Origin: Terriglobia bacterium
GTDB lineage: Bacteria > Acidobacteriota > Terriglobia > Bryobacterales > Bryobacteraceae
DNA: 64,000 nt
Assembly: GCA_021325235.1 (NCBI GenBank)
Contig: JAJPHN010000015.1
Span: 124,001 to 188,000, forward strand
Direction: 5' to 3'
Below, piece by piece: positions 30,754 to 40,170 of the stretch (position 1 is the stretch's first letter; each line of letters starts with the position of its first letter). Position numbers and translations under genes: made by a program. A model generated the notes under the pieces. It had not been told where the DNA came from. It made no database searches and saw nothing but the letters and a program-made list of their open reading frames with translations.

Positions 30754-31641
30754 TCACTCGGGCTGAAAAACCGTGCTCGGCTGGTACAGATTGGGGATCA
30801 CCAGCTTACCGATGGCGACCAGCTCGCCGGAGCGGGATAGCGCCCGAACCAGCGGAGCACCCGGAGGCACAACAAACGGCGACGTGCGAAACTGCCTTCC
30901 CTGACGAATCTGCGTTTCGACGCTTTCCGAAACTCGTTCGCTGGGGAGATGGGCGAGCAGATCGGCGGCCGGGATGAGAGCCTCAGCTAACCGATTCGCC
31001 TCGGCCAGTTTCGCCAGCTCTTCGAGGGTGTGCGCCTGGCAGATGCTGAAATTGCCGGCCCGGGTCCGGCGCAGCGACGATAAAATCGCCCCACAGCCGA
31101 GCTTTTGTCCCAGGTCGTGAGCCAGACTCCGGATATACGTCCCGGCTGAGCAGGTGACCTCGATTTCGAGTTTGTCGGGCGAGAGCGCAAGAATTTCGAG
31201 CCTGCGTATTTCTACTTCGACGGGCGCTAAATCGACCGCAATTTTCTTTCTCGCGAGCTTGTAGGCCGGGATTCCACCGATTTTCTTCGCCGAGACCGGC
31301 GGCGGCTTCTGCAGAAAACGTCCTTTTAGCGATTCGACCGCGCTCCGGATTTCGGCTTCGGGCACAGTGGCCACGCTGGTCGGCTGCACCTCTCCGGCGG
31401 CGTCGTACGTATCGGAAACGAAGCCCAAGCGGATCTCGGCACGGTAAACTTTTTCGTCTTTTTCGAAAAACGAAGCCAATCGGGTCGCCGGACCGGTCAG
31501 CAGGGCAAGCACGCCGGTCGCCATGGGGTCGAGTGTGCCGAGATGGCCGACTCGCTTCGTTCCCGCAATTTTGCGCCAGCGGTTGACCACGTCGTGGCTG
31601 GTCGGGCCGGCTGGTTTATCAATGACGACAAGTCCGTTCAT
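30754..31641 (-). CDS. truB: tRNA pseudouridine-55 synthase TruB
   Basis: A 295-residue enzyme that converts U55 of tRNA to pseudouridine in the T loop. The catalytic Asp 38 is in VGHLGTLDPMATGVL. LVVIDKPAGPTSHDVV, RFLQKPPPVSAKKIGG and SAGTYIRSLAHDLG are family signatures. The C-terminal part is a PUA-like domain. It converges on the PstS-like gene with a one-base gap and is divergent from the ABC exporter, with 79 bases between starts. Confidence 0.96.
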   Translation of the reverse strand: MNGLVVIDKPAGPTSHDVVNRWRKIAGTKRVGHLGTLDPMATGVLALLTGPATRLASFFEKDEKVYRAEIRLGFVSDTYDAAGEVQPTSVATVPEAEIRSAVESLKGRFLQKPPPVSAKKIGGIPAYKLARKKIAVDLAPVEVEIRRLEILALSPDKLEIEVTCSAGTYIRSLAHDLGQKLGCGAILSSLRRTRAGNFSICQAHTLEELAKLAEANRLAEALIPAADLLAHLPSERVSESVETQIRQGRQFRTSPFVVPPGAPLVRALSRSGELVAIGKLVIPNLYQPSTVFQPE

Positions 31642-31720
31642 GACAGATTCTGATGAGCTTCCCGGGCGATGGCTAGGCTAGTCTGGTGAAAGAGAACGAC
31701 CTGCCGGCCCGAGACACCCC

Positions 31721-33577
31721 GTGGAAGAAGAAGCGCTAGGCAAAGCGTACGATTCGCGCCTGATGCGGAGGCTGCTCCGTTACATGCGGCCCTACCGCGC
31801 CGTGGTCACGGCCTCGCTGGCTTTACTTCTGGTCGATTCTCTCCTCCAGATTATCGGACCGCTGCTGACCAAGCTGGCGGTGGACCGCTACCTGGTGCCG
31901 GCGCATCACGCTCATACGTTTCCCTTTCTGGACCACTGGCTTTCCGCCGACCGCTGGACCGGGCTTTCGCAGGTTGCGCTGCTGTATCTGGCGGTGGTGG
32001 TGCTTGGCTTCGTTTTTGATTTCGGCCAGGCGTACCTGATGCAGTGGACCGGCCAGCGCGCCATGTTCGATCTGCGGCGCGAGCTGATGACGCACCTGCA
32101 GCGGCTGGATATCGCGTTTTTCGACCACAACCCGGTGGGGCGGCTGGTGACGCGTGTCACAACCGACGTAGACGTATTGAATGATCTTTTCGCTTCCGGC
32201 CTGGTAACAATCATCGGCGATATTTTGATGCTTTCGTTCGTGGTGCTGGCAATGTTCCGGCTGAGCCCCGGGATGACCCTGCTGATGTTGGCGGTGATGC
32301 CGGTGGTGGTTCTGGTGACGATGCAGTTCCGGCGAACGGCGTCGCAGAGCTACCGGCGCATTCGGGTGGCGATTGCGCGCATCAACGCGTACCTGCAGGA
32401 GCACGTGGCGGGAATTGCGGTGCTCCAGCTTTTCAATCGTGAAGAGCGCAGCAAAGCGGAATTCGAGGCGATCAACCGCGATCACATGCTGGCCTTCAAG
32501 GACTCCATCACCGCATATGGCTGGTTCTACCCGGTGGTTGAGTTTCTGGGCATGCTGGCGCTCGCGCTGCTGCTGGCCTATGGCGGCTTCCGCATCCGGC
32601 AGGGCGCACTGACGCTCGGCGTGCTGGTGGCGTTTTTTCAATACGGGCTGCGCTTTTTCCGCCCGATTCAGGACCTGAGCGAGAAATACAACATCCTGCA
32701 GGGAGCGATGGCGGCTTCCGAGCGCATTTTCAAGCTGCTCGACACGGAAGCGCGGATCGTCTCGCCGCCGGATGCTGCGCCCTTTCCAGCCGGCGAGGCG
32801 GATATCGAGTTTGACCACGTGTGGTTCGCGTATAACGGCGAAGATTGGGTGCTGCGCGATGTGACTTTTCGCATACGCGAAGGCGAGACGGTGGCGATCG
32901 TCGGACATACGGGCGCCGGGAAGACGACGCTCACCAGTCTGCTGCTCCGCTTCTACGATGTGCAGCGCGGCGCAATCCGCATCGGAGGCGTCGATATCCG
33001 CTCGTTCGATATCGCCGATCTGCGGCGCAGGTTCGGGGTCGTGCTGCAGGATCCCTATCTTTTCACAGGCACGGTGGCGAGCAACATCCGGCTCGGAACA
33101 GAGCAGATCAGCGACGAACAGATTCGCGAGGCGGCGGCGCAGGTCAATCTGCTCGAATTCATCGACGAGCGCCCGGAAGGTTTTGCGGCGCCCGTGCGGG
33201 AACGCGGGGTCGGTTTCTCGACCGGACAGAAGCAGTTGATCAGTTTTGCGCGCGCGCTTGCGCATAATCCGCGCATTCTGATTCTCGATGAAGCTACATC
33301 GAGCGTCGATACGGACACCGAATTGCGGATACGAGAGGCGCTGAACCGGCTGGTGGAGAATCGGACGTCGCTGATCATTGCGCACCGGCTTTCGACCATC
33401 CAGCGAGCCGACCGCATTCTGGTGATGCACAAAACGCAACTGCGGGAGATGGGCACGCACCAGGAGCTGCTCGGGCGGCGGGGTATTTACTGGAAGCTGT
33501 ACCAGTTGCAGTACAAGGAGCAGGAGATTGGGCAACGAGACGCGGACCTCGCGCCTGAACAGCTACAGGGCCGCTAA
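31721..33577 (+). CDS. ABC exporter, fused permease-ATPase (MsbA/LmrA type)
   Basis: A 618-residue half-transporter from a GTG start. Six membrane helices (about residues 20-320) precede an ATPase domain with Walker A GHTGAGKTT (395-403), signature FSTGQKQ (near 499, in place of LSGGQ) and Walker B ILILDEATSS, then the H-loop IIAHRL. It likely acts as a homodimer exporting a lipid or hydrophobic compound; the substrate is unknown. Its end overlaps the histidine kinase start by 50 bases, coupling transport to a signalling pair. Confidence 0.92.
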   Translation: MEEEALGKAYDSRLMRRLLRYMRPYRAVVTASLALLLVDSLLQIIGPLLTKLAVDRYLVPAHHAHTFPFLDHWLSADRWTGLSQVALLYLAVVVLGFVFDFGQAYLMQWTGQRAMFDLRRELMTHLQRLDIAFFDHNPVGRLVTRVTTDVDVLNDLFASGLVTIIGDILMLSFVVLAMFRLSPGMTLLMLAVMPVVVLVTMQFRRTASQSYRRIRVAIARINAYLQEHVAGIAVLQLFNREERSKAEFEAINRDHMLAFKDSITAYGWFYPVVEFLGMLALALLLAYGGFRIRQGALTLGVLVAFFQYGLRFFRPIQDLSEKYNILQGAMAASERIFKLLDTEARIVSPPDAAPFPAGEADIEFDHVWFAYNGEDWVLRDVTFRIREGETVAIVGHTGAGKTTLTSLLLRFYDVQRGAIRIGGVDIRSFDIADLRRRFGVVLQDPYLFTGTVASNIRLGTEQISDEQIREAAAQVNLLEFIDERPEGFAAPVRERGVGFSTGQKQLISFARALAHNPRILILDEATSSVDTDTELRIREALNRLVENRTSLIIAHRLSTIQRADRILVMHKTQLREMGTHQELLGRRGIYWKLYQLQYKEQEIGQRDADLAPEQLQGR

Positions 33578-34922
33578 ACCGCCGAGTTCGTTTTTCCGTC
33601 CGTTCACCGGCTGGCGCGTGCGCAAGAAGCTCGCGCTGCTGCACAATCTCTTCTTTATCGTTCTTTCGATCGCGGTTTATCTGTCGGTCATTCCGATTTT
33701 CGCGCAGCATCAGGATCTCGCGCTGTACGACTTTCAGGAAGGCACGGCCGAGCAGCTGAATCTACCGGCGGAAGGACAACAGTTCCTGCGCGCGCATCCG
33801 AGCGGCACCTGGCAGGACGATCAGAATCGAATGTTTCGCGTAGGGCACGCGGCCGAGATGTACCGGCGGGTGAGCCTGTCGCCGGCCTTCTATAAGTCCG
33901 CGCTGCGGCACGCGCGCATCAGCCTGTTCATTGTGCTGGGAACTCTCTATCTGCTCACGATCATCGTGATGGAGTTCATCATCATGCCGCAATTTGTGTA
34001 TCATCCGCTGCGGTTGATGCTCGAAGCGGATGAGGCCACTCAGCAGGGCGATCGTGAGCATGAGCTGATCGACGGGCGCTATCTTTCGAACGACGAAATC
34101 GGGCAGATCATGCGCTCGCGCAACGCGACCGTGGCACAGCTGCGGCAACAGGAAGATAGTCTCGCCAATGCGCTGCGCAAGCTCGAGGAGCAGGATCGGT
34201 TAGTGAGCCTCGGTCTGTTGAGCACGAGCGTGGCGCACGAGCTGAATACGCCGCTGGCAGTGCTGCAGGGCTCGATCGAAAAGCTACTCGAGAGCACCAG
34301 CGACACCCACGCGCTCGAGCGGCTGAACCGGATGCTGCGCGTGACCCAGCGGCTGCGGAAGATCAGCGAAGGGCTCGTCGATTTCGCCCGCGTGCGGAAG
34401 CAGGAATCGGAAGCGGTCGCTTTACGCGCGCTGATTGAGGAAAGCTGGAATCTGGTCGCAATCGACGAGAAGGCTTCGGCGATTCAGTTTCTGAATAATG
34501 TCAGAGAAAGCGACACTGTTCTCGGCAATGCCGACCGGCTGGTGCAAGTCTTTGTGAATCTGCTGCGCAATGCGCTGCTGGCGGTAGCGCCCGGCGGGCT
34601 GATCACGGTCGAGTCGAAGGCGCTGCAGCGCGCGGGGCAGAATTGGATCAGCTGCGCGGTGCTCGATAATGGCCCGGGCATTCCGGCGCACATGCTGCCG
34701 AATCTGTTTGAGGCATTTGTCACAACGCGGCTCGATGCGCGCGGCACCGGTCTCGGATTGACAGTAGCGGAAGGGATCGTATCGCAGCACGGCGGTACGA
34801 TCACGGCATCCAACCGGCCCGAGGGTGGCGCGTGCCTGGAAGTGCTGCTGCCGCCGGCTCTGCTGGCGCGTGAGAACGGGCCGGCTGACGCAATCCGGTC
34901 CCGAGGGGCAGGGCCTGCATGA
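33528..34922 (+). CDS. Membrane sensor histidine kinase
   Basis: A 464-residue kinase. A TTG start with AAGGAG seven bases before it lies inside the exporter gene. Two membrane helices (LLHNLFFIVLSIAVYLSV and LFIVLGTLYLLTIIVMEFI) flank an extracytoplasmic sensor of about 100 residues. A HAMP-like linker leads to the H box VAHELNTPLAVLQGS (His 237) and an HATPase domain with NLLRNAL, DNGPGIP and GTGLGLTVAEGIV. The partner is the regulator overlapping its 3' end by four bases (ATGA). The sensed signal is not evident. Confidence 0.9.
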   Translation: MGNETRTSRLNSYRAAKPPSSFFRPFTGWRVRKKLALLHNLFFIVLSIAVYLSVIPIFAQHQDLALYDFQEGTAEQLNLPAEGQQFLRAHPSGTWQDDQNRMFRVGHAAEMYRRVSLSPAFYKSALRHARISLFIVLGTLYLLTIIVMEFIIMPQFVYHPLRLMLEADEATQQGDREHELIDGRYLSNDEIGQIMRSRNATVAQLRQQEDSLANALRKLEEQDRLVSLGLLSTSVAHELNTPLAVLQGSIEKLLESTSDTHALERLNRMLRVTQRLRKISEGLVDFARVRKQESEAVALRALIEESWNLVAIDEKASAIQFLNNVRESDTVLGNADRLVQVFVNLLRNALLAVAPGGLITVESKALQRAGQNWISCAVLDNGPGIPAHMLPNLFEAFVTTRLDARGTGLGLTVAEGIVSQHGGTITASNRPEGGACLEVLLPPALLARENGPADAIRSRGAGPA

Positions 34923-35548
34923 GCGATGCCGCGGTTTCACCCGCAGCGTTGATCGACATCGCCGTGCTCGACGACGATGCGGACTTTCTCACTTACATCG
35001 AAGACCTCCTGCGCGACGAAGGCAGCTACAGCGTTCGCACCTTCAAAGAGCCCGGCGAATTGTTTCAATCCGCGGAAGCCCATGTGCCCGATATCGTTCT
35101 GCTCGACATGAAAATGGGCCCGGCAAGCGGGGAGCAAGTCCTGGAACAGCTGCTTACGCGCTGGCCGGAGCTGTGCATCATCATCGTCACGGGATACCCG
35201 TCGCTCGAGAGTATGCGGGCGACTTTCAAGATGCGGGTATTCGATTACCTGGCAAAGCCGTTTTCGATTGCGCAGCTGCGGCAAACGCTCGCCAACGCAA
35301 TAGAGAAATTCAGCCTGGGCCGGGCGGCGCACGACCGTCTGCGGGAACGCCTGGGACACAGAATCAAACTTCTGCGAGCAGAGCGCGACTGGTCGCTGAA
35401 AGATCTGGCTGCGATGACGCATCTGAGCGTATCGCAGATCAGCTCGATCGAGCGCGGCACGAACCTTCCGAGCATCGAAAGCCTGCTGGCTTTGTCACAC
35501 GCCTTTGGCCGGAAGCCGTCGGAACTGCTATCTTCGATCGACTTCTGA
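34919..35548 (+). CDS. Response regulator with XRE-type helix-turn-helix output
   Basis: A 209-residue regulator. The receiver domain spans residues 12-130, with phospho-acceptor Asp 63 in IVLLDMKMG, the acidic cluster LDDDAD near 18-23, and Lys in LAKPF. Instead of an OmpR, NarL or Fis output it ends in a Cro/XRE-type HTH (IKLLRAERDWSLKDLAAMT to SIESLLALSHAFG), giving a single-HTH repressor-like output. It overlaps the kinase gene by ATGA and is almost certainly its partner. Target genes could include the upstream exporter, which is inference. Confidence 0.88.
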   Translation: MSDAAVSPAALIDIAVLDDDADFLTYIEDLLRDEGSYSVRTFKEPGELFQSAEAHVPDIVLLDMKMGPASGEQVLEQLLTRWPELCIIIVTGYPSLESMRATFKMRVFDYLAKPFSIAQLRQTLANAIEKFSLGRAAHDRLRERLGHRIKLLRAERDWSLKDLAAMTHLSVSQISSIERGTNLPSIESLLALSHAFGRKPSELLSSIDF

Positions 35549-35610
35549 GCATCGCTCCAGAGAAAAATTTCGGATCGGTTACTTTGAGAGAGGCGCTCGT
35601 CCTTTCCTGA

Positions 35611-36351
35611 ATGAAAAAGGCTTTACTACTACTCTTGTGCTACGCCTCGTTCGCGTTATCGCAGGCGCAAGCGCCAGGCTTTCCTTGTCCGGAGAAGCTG
35701 ACGTATCAAGTGGAATGGCGCTTTGTGAACGCCGGCACCGCCACGGTGCAACTGGTGCGAGAGGCCGCTCCAAATGGCTGGAATTTCAACCTGAATATCG
35801 TGAGCGCCGGGCTGGTTTCGCGCCTGTATCCCGTGCTCGACAACTACAAAATATCGACAACGGATCGGTTCTGCCTGGTCAACGCGACTCTCGACGCGCA
35901 GGAAGGAAAGAAGCACTCTGTTTCGAAGCTGAATGTGGATCGCACGCATAACCGGCTCACATTTGACGAGCACGATCTGCTGCACAATCGCAGCGAAACA
36001 AAGAATCTCGATATTGCTCCGTGCACCTACGAAATTGCCGGCGCACTTGCTTCCGTTCGCACGTCAAATCTTGAGCCAGGGCGCAGCATCACGTTGCCGG
36101 TGACGGATGGAAAGAAATTTGTACAAGCGAAGCTGACCGCTCAGGCGCGCGAGCCGCTCACGGTAGCCGGGAAAACGTACCAGACCACGAGATACGAGGC
36201 TTTTCTCTTTGACAACGTTCTGTATCGGCGGCATGGAAGGCTGCTGATGTGGGTTAGTAACGACGCGGACCGGCTTCCGGTGCAGTTTCGCATGATGCTC
36301 GGCTTTCCGATCGGAACGGTTACGGTCTCGCTGATCAAGCAGGAACATTGA
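35611..36351 (+). CDS. DUF3108 exported protein
   Basis: A 246-residue protein with a signal peptide (MKKALLLLLCYASFALSQAQA). The mature sequence has the DUF3108 features: PEKLTYQVEWRFVNAGTATV, RLYPVLDNYKISTTDRFC, and a later basic motif around RYEAFLFDNVLYRRHGR. Members are secreted or outer-membrane associated in Gram-negative bacteria, with no proven reaction. The promoter would lie in the 62-base gap after the regulator gene. The next gene is also an exported protein, 42 bases on, so the two may be co-transcribed. Confidence 0.82.
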   Translation: MKKALLLLLCYASFALSQAQAPGFPCPEKLTYQVEWRFVNAGTATVQLVREAAPNGWNFNLNIVSAGLVSRLYPVLDNYKISTTDRFCLVNATLDAQEGKKHSVSKLNVDRTHNRLTFDEHDLLHNRSETKNLDIAPCTYEIAGALASVRTSNLEPGRSITLPVTDGKKFVQAKLTAQAREPLTVAGKTYQTTRYEAFLFDNVLYRRHGRLLMWVSNDADRLPVQFRMMLGFPIGTVTVSLIKQEH

Positions 36352-36393
36352 CGCGGGGCCCGCAACCTCGGACTCCACAGATACGTCATCATA

Positions 36394-37698
36394 ATGAATA
36401 TGAAGTTGCGGTTCGGCTTTTGCGTGCTTGCATTTGCTCTGATTTTGCAGGCCCAAACGACACAGATGAATGTCGAGCAGCTGGCCGAGTTCGTCCGCTC
36501 CGAGCTGGCGCTGAAACAGCATACGGACAAGCAGATTGCCGCGGCTCTCAAGAAAATTCAGCTCACCGAACGCCTGACGGATAAGACCATCACGGATCTG
36601 CAGGCGCAGGGCGCCGAGCCGAAAACGCTCGAAGCACTCCGCAAGCTGCGGGACGAGACCGCCAATCTGAAAAACAGCGCGCCGGCCGATGTAACGAGCT
36701 CACCGGCTACGGCTCCCGATAACACGCTCACGGCCGGCCCGCAGACCGCAACCGTAGCACCCAAACCGGCCGCGCCGCCTCCGCCCGATTCGGTACAGCA
36801 GCAGCAGATTATCGATCAGATGCGCCAGTACGCATTGACGTACACGCAGAGCATTCCGAATTATGTCTGCGTGCGTGTCGACCGCCGCTACGTTGATCCT
36901 CACGGCGGCGACGATTTTCGCAGTCTGGGAACGATACTCGCGAAAGTCAGCTACAACGACGGTCAGGAGCGTAACGACATCTATTCGGTTGGCGGAAAAA
37001 TCGTTGACGCGGGCATGGGCGGCATCGGAGTCCGCGGCGGCGCTCGTTCCTCGGGCGAATTCGCCGAGATGATGAAAGATCTCTTCGAGCCGAAGAGCCA
37101 GACCGAATTCGGCTGGGATCACTGGGCGAAGCTGCGCGGCCGCGTCATGGCGGTCTTCAACTACTTCATCGATAGCGGGCACTCGAGCATCAGCATCAGT
37201 TACGGCGAGGGGCGCGAGGACGATCAGCGCATCATCACGGCATACAAGGGCCTGGTCTACACCGATCCCAACACCGGCGAGATCGATCGCATTACCTTCA
37301 ATGCGGTCGATATTCCCGCTTCGTTTCCGATCCGTAGCGCCAGCGAGCGCATCGACTACGACCTGGTGAAGATCGGCGATCAGGAGTCGATTCTGCCTTT
37401 ACAGGCGCTGCTGCGGATGACCACTCTGCACGACGGCTCATCGCGCAACGAGATCGAATTCCGCAACTATCGCAAATTCGGTACGGAAATCAAGATTCAG
37501 TACGACATGGCCAATACGCCTCTGCCGTCGAGCAAGACAGAGGAACAACCGCTTACTGGCCCGGCGAATTCGGGCGCGGAAAACGAGCCGAAACAGCCGG
37601 CCCAACCCGCGCAGCCCGCTCAGAAGCAGAGCAGTTCGGGGCAGGATACGTCTAACCCATGGACGCTCCCGACGCCGCCACCTCCGCCTCCGAAATAG
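36394..37698 (+). CDS. Exported protein of unknown function with Pro-rich linkers
   Basis: A 434-residue protein with a signal peptide (FGFCVLAFALILQAQ). Residues 20-95 are helical and charged (IQLTERLTDKTITDLQAQG). Then comes a Pro/Ala linker, a globular middle domain (about 125-365) with ALTYTQSIPNYVCVRVDRRYV and YGEGREDDQRIITAYKGL, and a C-terminal low-complexity tail with QPAQPAQPAQ and a run of prolines. I recognise the layout as common in acidobacterial genomes but know no function. Its end overlaps the convergent GT9-like gene by 47 bases, all in the low-complexity tail. Confidence 0.7.
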   Translation: MNMKLRFGFCVLAFALILQAQTTQMNVEQLAEFVRSELALKQHTDKQIAAALKKIQLTERLTDKTITDLQAQGAEPKTLEALRKLRDETANLKNSAPADVTSSPATAPDNTLTAGPQTATVAPKPAAPPPPDSVQQQQIIDQMRQYALTYTQSIPNYVCVRVDRRYVDPHGGDDFRSLGTILAKVSYNDGQERNDIYSVGGKIVDAGMGGIGVRGGARSSGEFAEMMKDLFEPKSQTEFGWDHWAKLRGRVMAVFNYFIDSGHSSISISYGEGREDDQRIITAYKGLVYTDPNTGEIDRITFNAVDIPASFPIRSASERIDYDLVKIGDQESILPLQALLRMTTLHDGSSRNEIEFRNYRKFGTEIKIQYDMANTPLPSSKTEEQPLTGPANSGAENEPKQPAQPAQPAQKQSSSGQDTSNPWTLPTPPPPPPK

Positions 37699-38914
37699 CC
37701 TGCAGAGTCCGCTCAAGAATTGCGTCCGGCTGGTCCTGATCTTCCACGACGATGACGCGAGCCTGCGTCGAATCGGGCTTCCAGCGCGACAGCATACGCG
37801 GGCAGGCGTAGCCTTTGAACACGGAAATCAGAGGCACGTTCGCGGCTGCGGCGACATGCTGGCCCGCTGAGTCGTATCCTACATAGAGTCGGCTCTGGGC
37901 GATGTGGCTGGCAAATGAACCATACGATCCTTCATGCACATGAAGATGAGCGGGAGCGCCAAGCCGGCGCACCAGTCGATCCACTCGCTCGGCTTCTTCG
38001 CCGCCCGCGCCTCGATCGAGCAGCACCGGGCGTCCTTTACCAAGCAGAGCCGACAGCACATTGTGCTCGAAGTCACCGTCCACTCGCTTCTGCCCGTTAT
38101 CTCCGACACCCCAGCTTACGGTCACGTCCGCGATGCGGGGCTGCAGCGGCGGCGCTACATAGGGCTTTGCATCCGTGACGTCGAAGACTTCTTCGAGCCA
38201 TTGCGCGGTAAGGCGCGGAAGCGACACCTCTAACTCACCCCCATAGGCGCGGCTTTCGAAAAAGTAATAACGCGCATCGTCGCCGACCGGAAGAAGGCCG
38301 AGCTGGGTCAGGCGCGAATCGGGATCGATCACGATCGAGTTCGGCTCGTCCACCGCGACCAGGAGTTCGGCGGCAGCCAGCAGACGTTCGCGCAGCAGGC
38401 TGGCACGGCCGTAGTAGAGCGAAACCGGAACAATGCGCGGGTCGGCGGAAAACAGCTCCGCATTTTTCTCCGGCCCGACCAGGCAGATTTCAGCATCCGG
38501 GAAGCGTTCCTTCGCGGCAGATAGAGCGACGCTGGTGACAGCAACGTCGGCACCCAGCGTGACACGCGAAAGTACGAAGACACGAAGCACTTCCCCGCCC
38601 TGAAATTTGCGCACCTGTCGTACCTGGCGGTAGCGGTTGACGAGCGCTTTGGGATCATGCTCGGGAAGCGCACGCGAAATGACATGCGCAAACAGGCGCG
38701 CATAGACGTCGCAGAGATCAGGCTCGAACAGATCGCCGAGCCGTTCGATTACGATCGCAAACAAGGCTCGAGTGGCCGCGGTTGCGAGAAACGGATCGTC
38801 TTCGTCGAGGGCGCGCTCGATCAGATCGTCGAGCACGCGCGCCGGCCATGTGCCTTCTTCCAGGCAGGCGTCAAGCACTTCGTGCGCTAGTTCACTCGCC
38901 GGTATACTTGCCAA
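37652..38914 (-). CDS. Glycosyltransferase family 9-like (heptosyltransferase fold) protein
   Basis: A 420-residue protein. The first 110 residues are helical. The rest fits a two-lobed glycosyltransferase: RVFVLSRVTLGADVAVTSVALSAAKERFPDAEICLVGPEKN and, at the C terminus, SYGSFASHIAQSRLYVGYDSAGQHVAAAANVPLISVFKG, which matches the ADP-heptose:LPS transferase nucleotide-binding pattern. The substrate is unknown. It is the last gene of the acyl-CoA/MTA operon and overlaps mtnP by 23 bases. Confidence 0.72.
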   Translation of the reverse strand: MASIPASELAHEVLDACLEEGTWPARVLDDLIERALDEDDPFLATAATRALFAIVIERLGDLFEPDLCDVYARLFAHVISRALPEHDPKALVNRYRQVRQVRKFQGGEVLRVFVLSRVTLGADVAVTSVALSAAKERFPDAEICLVGPEKNAELFSADPRIVPVSLYYGRASLLRERLLAAAELLVAVDEPNSIVIDPDSRLTQLGLLPVGDDARYYFFESRAYGGELEVSLPRLTAQWLEEVFDVTDAKPYVAPPLQPRIADVTVSWGVGDNGQKRVDGDFEHNVLSALLGKGRPVLLDRGAGGEEAERVDRLVRRLGAPAHLHVHEGSYGSFASHIAQSRLYVGYDSAGQHVAAAANVPLISVFKGYACPRMLSRWKPDSTQARVIVVEDQDQPDAILERTLQAISEAEVAASGASMG

Positions 38915-39761
38915 TCAGCAAACCTAACCTTCTCTGGGCTTCTGCGGGAATGGCGGCTCGGTCGGTGAGAATTGCATGCTTCAACGCGGAACCGCACTTA
39001 CAATTTCGCTCCTTCGGCAGCGTCCGGATCACTTCCGGAACCAGCTTGCGCGCGTTCTCGGTGTTCTGCTTGAGCGTGGTGATGATCTGTTCGACTGTAA
39101 CAGCATCGTGCGCCTCGTGCCAGCAGTCGTAGTCGGTGACCATGGCGACCGTGGTGTAGCAGATTTCGGCCTCGCGCGCGAGCTTGGCTTCCTGCAGATT
39201 GGTCATGCCGATGACGTCCATGCCCCAGCTGCGATACACATTCGATTCGGCGCGAGTGGAAAAGGCCGGCCCCTCCATGCAAAGATAGGTCCCGCCGAGT
39301 TTGCTGTTGATGCCGGAATTGCGAGCCGCCTCGTGCGCGACCTGCGCCAGCTGCGGGCAGACCGGATCGGCGAAGCTGATATGAGCGACCACGCCACCGG
39401 TAAAAAAGGTCGAAATACGGCCGCGAGTCCGGTCGAAAAACTGGTCGGGGATGACAAAATCGAGCGGAGCATGTTCCTCCTTCATCGAGCCGACTGCGCT
39501 CAGCGAGAGGATGCGCTCCACTCCCAGCATTTTCATGCCGTAGATATTGGCGCGAAAATTCAGCTCCGACGGTGAGATCTTGTGTCCACGTCCATGACGC
39601 GCGAGAAAAGCGACTTTGCGCCCGGCGATCTGGCCGATCACATAGGCATCCGATGGTTCACCGAAAGGCGTCTCGAGCCGCACCTCCTCAGCCTGTTCCA
39701 CATTGAGCAGCGAATAAAAGCCGCTGCCGCCGATCACTCCAATTTCCGCTTGCTGACTCAA
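38892..39761 (-). CDS. mtnP: S-methyl-5'-thioadenosine phosphorylase
   Basis: A 289-residue PNP-family enzyme that splits methylthioadenosine into adenine and methylthioribose-1-phosphate. Signatures are IGVIGGSGFY, ARHGRGHKISPSELNFRANIYG, LSAVGSMKEEHAPLDFVIPDQFFDRT, GGTYLCMEGPAFSTRAES and MTNLQEAKLAREAEICY. It lies ten bases behind the epimerase gene. In this operon it is the only clear sulfur/adenine salvage gene, and adenosine deaminase lies 7 kb away. Confidence 0.94.
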   Translation of the reverse strand: MSQQAEIGVIGGSGFYSLLNVEQAEEVRLETPFGEPSDAYVIGQIAGRKVAFLARHGRGHKISPSELNFRANIYGMKMLGVERILSLSAVGSMKEEHAPLDFVIPDQFFDRTRGRISTFFTGGVVAHISFADPVCPQLAQVAHEAARNSGINSKLGGTYLCMEGPAFSTRAESNVYRSWGMDVIGMTNLQEAKLAREAEICYTTVAMVTDYDCWHEAHDAVTVEQIITTLKQNTENARKLVPEVIRTLPKERNCKCGSALKHAILTDRAAIPAEAQRRLGLLIGKYTGE

Positions 39762-39771
39762 TCCGATCCTT

Positions 39772-40164
39772 TCATTTTTGAATTAATTCGAGCAGGACAC
39801 CGCCCGCCGATGCGGGATGCACAAAAACGTAGGTATGGCCGCCTGCACCGGGCCGCGGTTCGTTCAAGATGCGCGCTCCCTGTTCACGCAGGCGCTGAAC
39901 GGTCGAGGCGAGATCGTCGACCGACAAGGCGACATGATGCAGACCGGGCCCTCGCTTGTCAATAAATTTCGCGATAGGCGATTCCGCATCGGCAGCTTCG
40001 AGCAGTTCAATGCGCGAACCAGCCGGCAGCATGGCAACGCGGACACGCTCGCTCTCGACGGTTTCTGTGTGGGCTACGCCGAGGCCGAGTGCATCGCGGT
40101 AAAAGCGCAGAGCTTCCGCCAGGTCGCGAACCGCAATTCCCAGATGATCGATTTCGACAGCCAT
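39772..40164 (-). CDS. mce: Methylmalonyl-CoA epimerase
   Basis: A 130-residue VOC-fold metalloenzyme that interconverts the R and S forms of methylmalonyl-CoA. It has the family opening IDHLGIAVRDLAEALRFYRDALGL, RIELLEA, GPGLHHVALSVDD and the end HPASAGGVLLELIQK. Metal ligands expected from the family (His 7, the His pair near 75-76, a late Glu) are present. The neighbour meaB encodes the chaperone of methylmalonyl-CoA mutase, which supports this assignment. The mutase itself is not in the window. Confidence 0.93.
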   Translation of the reverse strand: MAVEIDHLGIAVRDLAEALRFYRDALGLGVAHTETVESERVRVAMLPAGSRIELLEAADAESPIAKFIDKRGPGLHHVALSVDDLASTVQRLREQGARILNEPRPGAGGHTYVFVHPASAGGVLLELIQK

Positions 40165-40170
40165 GCAGAT

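Noticed and set aside
31823-33535. Minus-strand ORF of 570 codons antisense to the ABC exporter
   Set aside because: No domains, extreme His/Gln/Arg content, and the opposite strand has all transporter motifs intact.
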